Below are positions 15,493 to 17,813 of a DNA stretch of 17,813 nt, one piece after another. The translations under genes were made by a program, and so were the position numbers. The stretch covers positions 13,720-31,532 of the forward strand of contig NZSH01000045.1 in the NCBI GenBank assembly GCA_002696705.1, read 5' to 3'. Every line of letters begins with the position of its first letter. Position 1 is the first letter of the stretch. Under the pieces are notes generated by a model. That model was not told where the DNA came from and did not search any database. It saw only the letters and a program-made list of their open reading frames with translations. This stretch comes from Woeseiaceae bacterium (GTDB lineage: Bacteria; Acidobacteriota; Vicinamibacteria; Vicinamibacterales; UBA823).

Positions 15493-16746
15493 TTACGATT
15501 CCAAATCGAAGAAGGTTTCAAGGGCCGGGACCTTGCCGAGTCGTTGTGAGCGAGCGACTACCGTGTGAGGTCTTGGTGAGCGCATGATGTTCGAGAGCGC
15601 AATGTGAGCCTCGACTGTTCGACGGCGCGTCTCCTCGTCCGGCTCGAGCGTCCACACGCCCCGTTCACCGGTAGTACCTAGGGCAATCCCATCTCGACGA
15701 GGCATCACAGTTATGGGCATTAGGCCGCCTTCACTGGTTCGAAGAACACCAAAAAGTATGTAATTCAATTCTGGTTGAGGGACAAGAAAGGTGAGTTGGC
15801 CCTTGACTGGCGTTAATTCTTCATCGCCGAATAGAGTTCGTGATCCCAGCCCCGTCGAATTGACGACAATTGGTTCCGGAAGTGACATAAGGTCAGGGAG
15901 TGTATCGAATTTCCTAATTACAATGCGGCCCCCAAACTGGGTTACATCGCGTACTAGTGCCTCAAGATAAATGGATGGCTCGATACGCATCCGTGTTCCT
16001 CGATTCACATAGGTGGAGGGAAAAGGATGTTCACCCGGTCCCAGTAATTCCGTGCCCATTTGCAGGTGAGCTGGCAGAAGTCCAGCCTCTGCACGGGCTT
16101 CTGGTGAACGCGACACCCTCACCTCATCTGTCATAGCGTAATCATCAATCCACGTAATGCCGTAGTTGGGACCAGCGAGGAGTTGAAGTTCTCGATACGA
16201 GATTTCCACAGCCTGCCGGAATTGTGTGTCCCAAGCGGGTGTGCGGCCACCGATAGCTACAGCCCGTGACGTTGGTGTGAATCCGGCCCACGCCTTATCG
16301 GAGGTGGTGTTTGGAGGGACGGATAACGTATAGATAGTGACCTCAAAACCTCGTCGCTGCAGTTGCCGCGCCGCCGTCAATCCGACCACGCCGCATCCCA
16401 GCACTGCGACTCGTCGGTCACTCTGTGTTGCTGCCTCACTTACGAGGTCAGCAGCCAATGAGCCGGTCCCCCATGCCAACGAGTGGCCGGCACCCCCGTG
16501 ACCGTAATTATGTACGAGCGTCTTATTGTCCAGTTTTTCGGCTCGGACTACAAAGCCGGAAGGTCGGTAAGGACGGAGTCCGACCGTCGTTCGAATCACA
16601 CGGTTCCACGAGGCATTCAGGCTTGCAAGTTGGATTCTAGGGTTCGTTCCCGGTTGCAACAAGCTCGGTGTTCTAGTCGCACAGCCAGTAAAGCCGAGCC
16701 CAAGAGCGGCCAGGCCGGACGCTTTAAGCATCTTCCGTCTATCCAT
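15493..16746 (-). CDS. Tat/lipobox FAD-dependent oxidoreductase, D-amino-acid-oxidase family with permuted motif order
   Basis: This 417-residue FAD enzyme begins DRRKMLKASG, then ends its signal with a lipobox FTGC (Cys22), so it is a candidate Tat-exported lipoprotein. Next come VGLRPYRPSGF (55-65; Arg58) and VHNYGHGGAGHSLAWG (78-93). In canonical D-amino acid oxidases both are the final, C-terminal elements. Only afterwards does the FAD-binding Rossmann motif appear (VAVLGCGVVGL, 113-123, GxGxxG at 117-122). Later sections follow the normal DAAO order: TTSDKAWAGFTP, VVNSTGLGSR, PVKGQL and MPRRDGIALGTT. The protein then stops about where GLRPxRP would usually begin. The substrate tyrosines of pig DAAO (region 224-228) are not obvious in NYILFGVLRTSEGG, so the substrate may differ. 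It starts 20 bp after the MFS gene; no clear Shine-Dalgarno is seen. Confidence 0.88.
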   Translation of the reverse strand: MDRRKMLKASGLAALGLGFTGCATRTPSLLQPGTNPRIQLASLNASWNRVIRTTVGLRPYRPSGFVVRAEKLDNKTLVHNYGHGGAGHSLAWGTGSLAADLVSEAATQSDRRVAVLGCGVVGLTAARQLQRRGFEVTIYTLSVPPNTTSDKAWAGFTPTSRAVAIGGRTPAWDTQFRQAVEISYRELQLLAGPNYGITWIDDYAMTDEVRVSRSPEARAEAGLLPAHLQMGTELLGPGEHPFPSTYVNRGTRMRIEPSIYLEALVRDVTQFGGRIVIRKFDTLPDLMSLPEPIVVNSTGLGSRTLFGDEELTPVKGQLTFLVPQPELNYILFGVLRTSEGGLMPITVMPRRDGIALGTTGERGVWTLEPDEETRRRTVEAHIALSNIMRSPRPHTVVARSQRLGKVPALETFFDLES

Positions 16747-16766
16747 CGAATGAATTCTTTTCTGTA

Positions 16767-17813
16767 CTAGCTTTCCGCCGGTTCCAGTTCAGATTGTTCC
16801 TGTTTCTGTCGGAGGCGGTACTCCGGCTTAATGAGGAACATGGTGGCCGCGCAGACTAGCATGATACCGACTAACGTCAAGAAAGCTGGACGATATGTGT
16901 TACCAGCCTGTCCATACCACCAACCGACCGTGATCGGACCCAGCATTAAGCCAAGCGCTGTTATGGAGCTAAACGTACCGAGGATTTTTCCCAGATGACC
17001 CGGACCAAAAACGTGTTTCGCGACCACCGGTTCTTCCATCAGAACGCCCCCATGCGCAAATCCCCGTGCTAGCTGGAAGATGATCAGGGTGACCAGTCCC
17101 TGAATTCCGAAGGCGAGTGAGATATAAAATCCGATCATTACGTAGCAGAGGGAAATCCCTTTGAGTGAATACCGGTCGAAGAACCAACCAAAAAAGATCT
17201 TTGACGAAAAGCCCAAGATGAACGACAAACTCACGGTGAAAGCCACTCGAGTCAACGTGAAACCTAGGTCTTTCACAAGAAATGGTGTCACGTTTTGAGT
17301 GAACCCCTGATCGACGAAGCCAATGAAGAACTGCACGACACAAAGCACCCAAAACACTGGTTTCCTCAGAATGTTCGAAAAGGTTGACCCCCCGTCACCT
17401 TGATCTTCTTCAATCAACCGGCCTTTTACGAAGGTGCGTGGTTTGGCCGGTTCATTACCGAATTCTCGACTGACTTCGTCCTTCGTTGGGGTATCCCTCA
17501 CAATGAAGTACACGACTGGGAAGACTATGAAAAGGATCGCGAGACTCATGATCGGGAGCCCATTGTTCCAGCCAAAGGTTTGGATCAACCAGGCGAAAAT
17601 TACAGGGAATATCATTCCGGAGATGCTTGTTGCGCTTGCCGCCAAGCCGAGCGCCAACCCCAAACGCCGATTAAACCAGCGGGCAACCAAAGTCTTAGTT
17701 GCCAAAAGGAGTGGAATTGAGGAGAACCCGAGCGGGATTCCAGCAAGCCACCACATCCATTTCCCATCAACGAAATGGAAGAAAACAAAGCCCAGCATTG
17801 TCATGGTTGCACA
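16767..17813 (-). CDS. MFS transporter, monocarboxylate/oxalate-formate-carrier-like (5' end cut by window edge)
   Basis: This inner-membrane major facilitator carrier enters from the right edge; the reading frame is open through 17813, so the ATG at 17804 is probably internal. About 349 codons are present, missing roughly the first two helices of a 12-helix protein of around 420 residues. The start of the visible part fits helix 3. GLALGLAASATSISGMIFP (near 52-70) is the family helix-4 pattern. A charged central loop (DTPTKDEVSREFG, then KGRLIEEDQGDGG) separates the two halves. FFGWFFDRYS after GFSSKI is the second-half loop 8-9 motif of the G-x-x-x-D-R type. The C-terminus is charged and cytoplasmic. 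It precedes the DAAO-like gene by 20 bp on the same strand, suggesting one transcript. The substrate cannot be read from sequence; small organic acids are a family-level guess. Confidence 0.85.
   Translation of the reverse strand, partial: CATMTMLGFVFFHFVDGKWMWWLAGIPLGFSSIPLLLATKTLVARWFNRRLGLALGLAASATSISGMIFPVIFAWLIQTFGWNNGLPIMSLAILFIVFPVVYFIVRDTPTKDEVSREFGNEPAKPRTFVKGRLIEEDQGDGGSTFSNILRKPVFWVLCVVQFFIGFVDQGFTQNVTPFLVKDLGFTLTRVAFTVSLSFILGFSSKIFFGWFFDRYSLKGISLCYVMIGFYISLAFGIQGLVTLIIFQLARGFAHGGVLMEEPVVAKHVFGPGHLGKILGTFSSITALGLMLGPITVGWWYGQAGNTYRPAFLTLVGIMLVCAATMFLIKPEYRLRQKQEQSELEPAES

Noticed and set aside
16767..17804. Complete MFS gene starting at 17804
   Set aside because: The frame stays open to the window edge and the first visible residues look like helix 3, so the start is most likely outside the window.

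Overview
The window looks like bacterial chromosome, most likely from an Acidobacteriota lineage (possibly Vicinamibacteria-like). The base for this is the secreted VWFA-related protein with an LDDLHT-type start to its domain, the FxLYD-like lipoprotein, and the large set of secreted peptidases. Base composition appears close to balanced by eye, so a marine or other moderate-GC relative is plausible. The assignment is inference, because no rRNA or tRNA is present. I see no phage, IS element, CRISPR array or other mobile signature.

Layout, left to right. (1) 1-3336, minus strand: an M24 aminopeptidase, a DegQ/HtrA serine protease and a MidA-type methyltransferase that runs off the left edge. 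The last two appear translationally close. (2) 3337-3607 is a divergent promoter region with a perfect 8-bp inverted repeat directly beside a consensus -10. It leads into a plus-strand secreted VWFA-related protein (3608-5740). (3) Facing it on the minus strand are a small lipoprotein with a clear sigma70-type promoter and a secreted P1-family (DmpA-like) self-processing peptidase. (4) 8053-10348, plus strand: a Tat-exported, lipobox-bearing SelA-like PLP enzyme followed by a zinc-less quinone oxidoreductase. (5) Minus strand: a monohaem cytochrome c and a membrane-anchored protein of unknown function. (6) 11474-12562, plus strand: a fused chorismate mutase/prephenate dehydrogenase for tyrosine synthesis. 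(7) 12597-17813, minus strand: an MFS carrier (cut by the right edge), a Tat/lipobox FAD oxidoreductase of the D-amino-acid-oxidase family, and an S9 prolyl-oligopeptidase-type peptidase.

Much of the window encodes extracytoplasmic protein and peptide turnover: HtrA, P1 and S9 peptidases, two Tat-exported cofactor enzymes of amino-acid-metabolising families, and a carrier that could import products. The strongest observation is that the DAAO-family protein has its motifs in a permuted order. The segment that ends a canonical D-amino acid oxidase (GLRPxRP, then HNYGHGG) comes before its FAD-binding GxGxxG motif, and the protein stops where that segment would normally begin. The second is a PLP enzyme of the SelA/ammonia-lyase type that carries a Tat signal plus lipobox, so it would act outside the cytoplasm.

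Starts were chosen by Shine-Dalgarno position, so five CDSs begin downstream of the longest possible ORF start or at a discussed alternative. No convincing rho-independent terminator was found in any gap. All family calls rest on motif recognition by eye.
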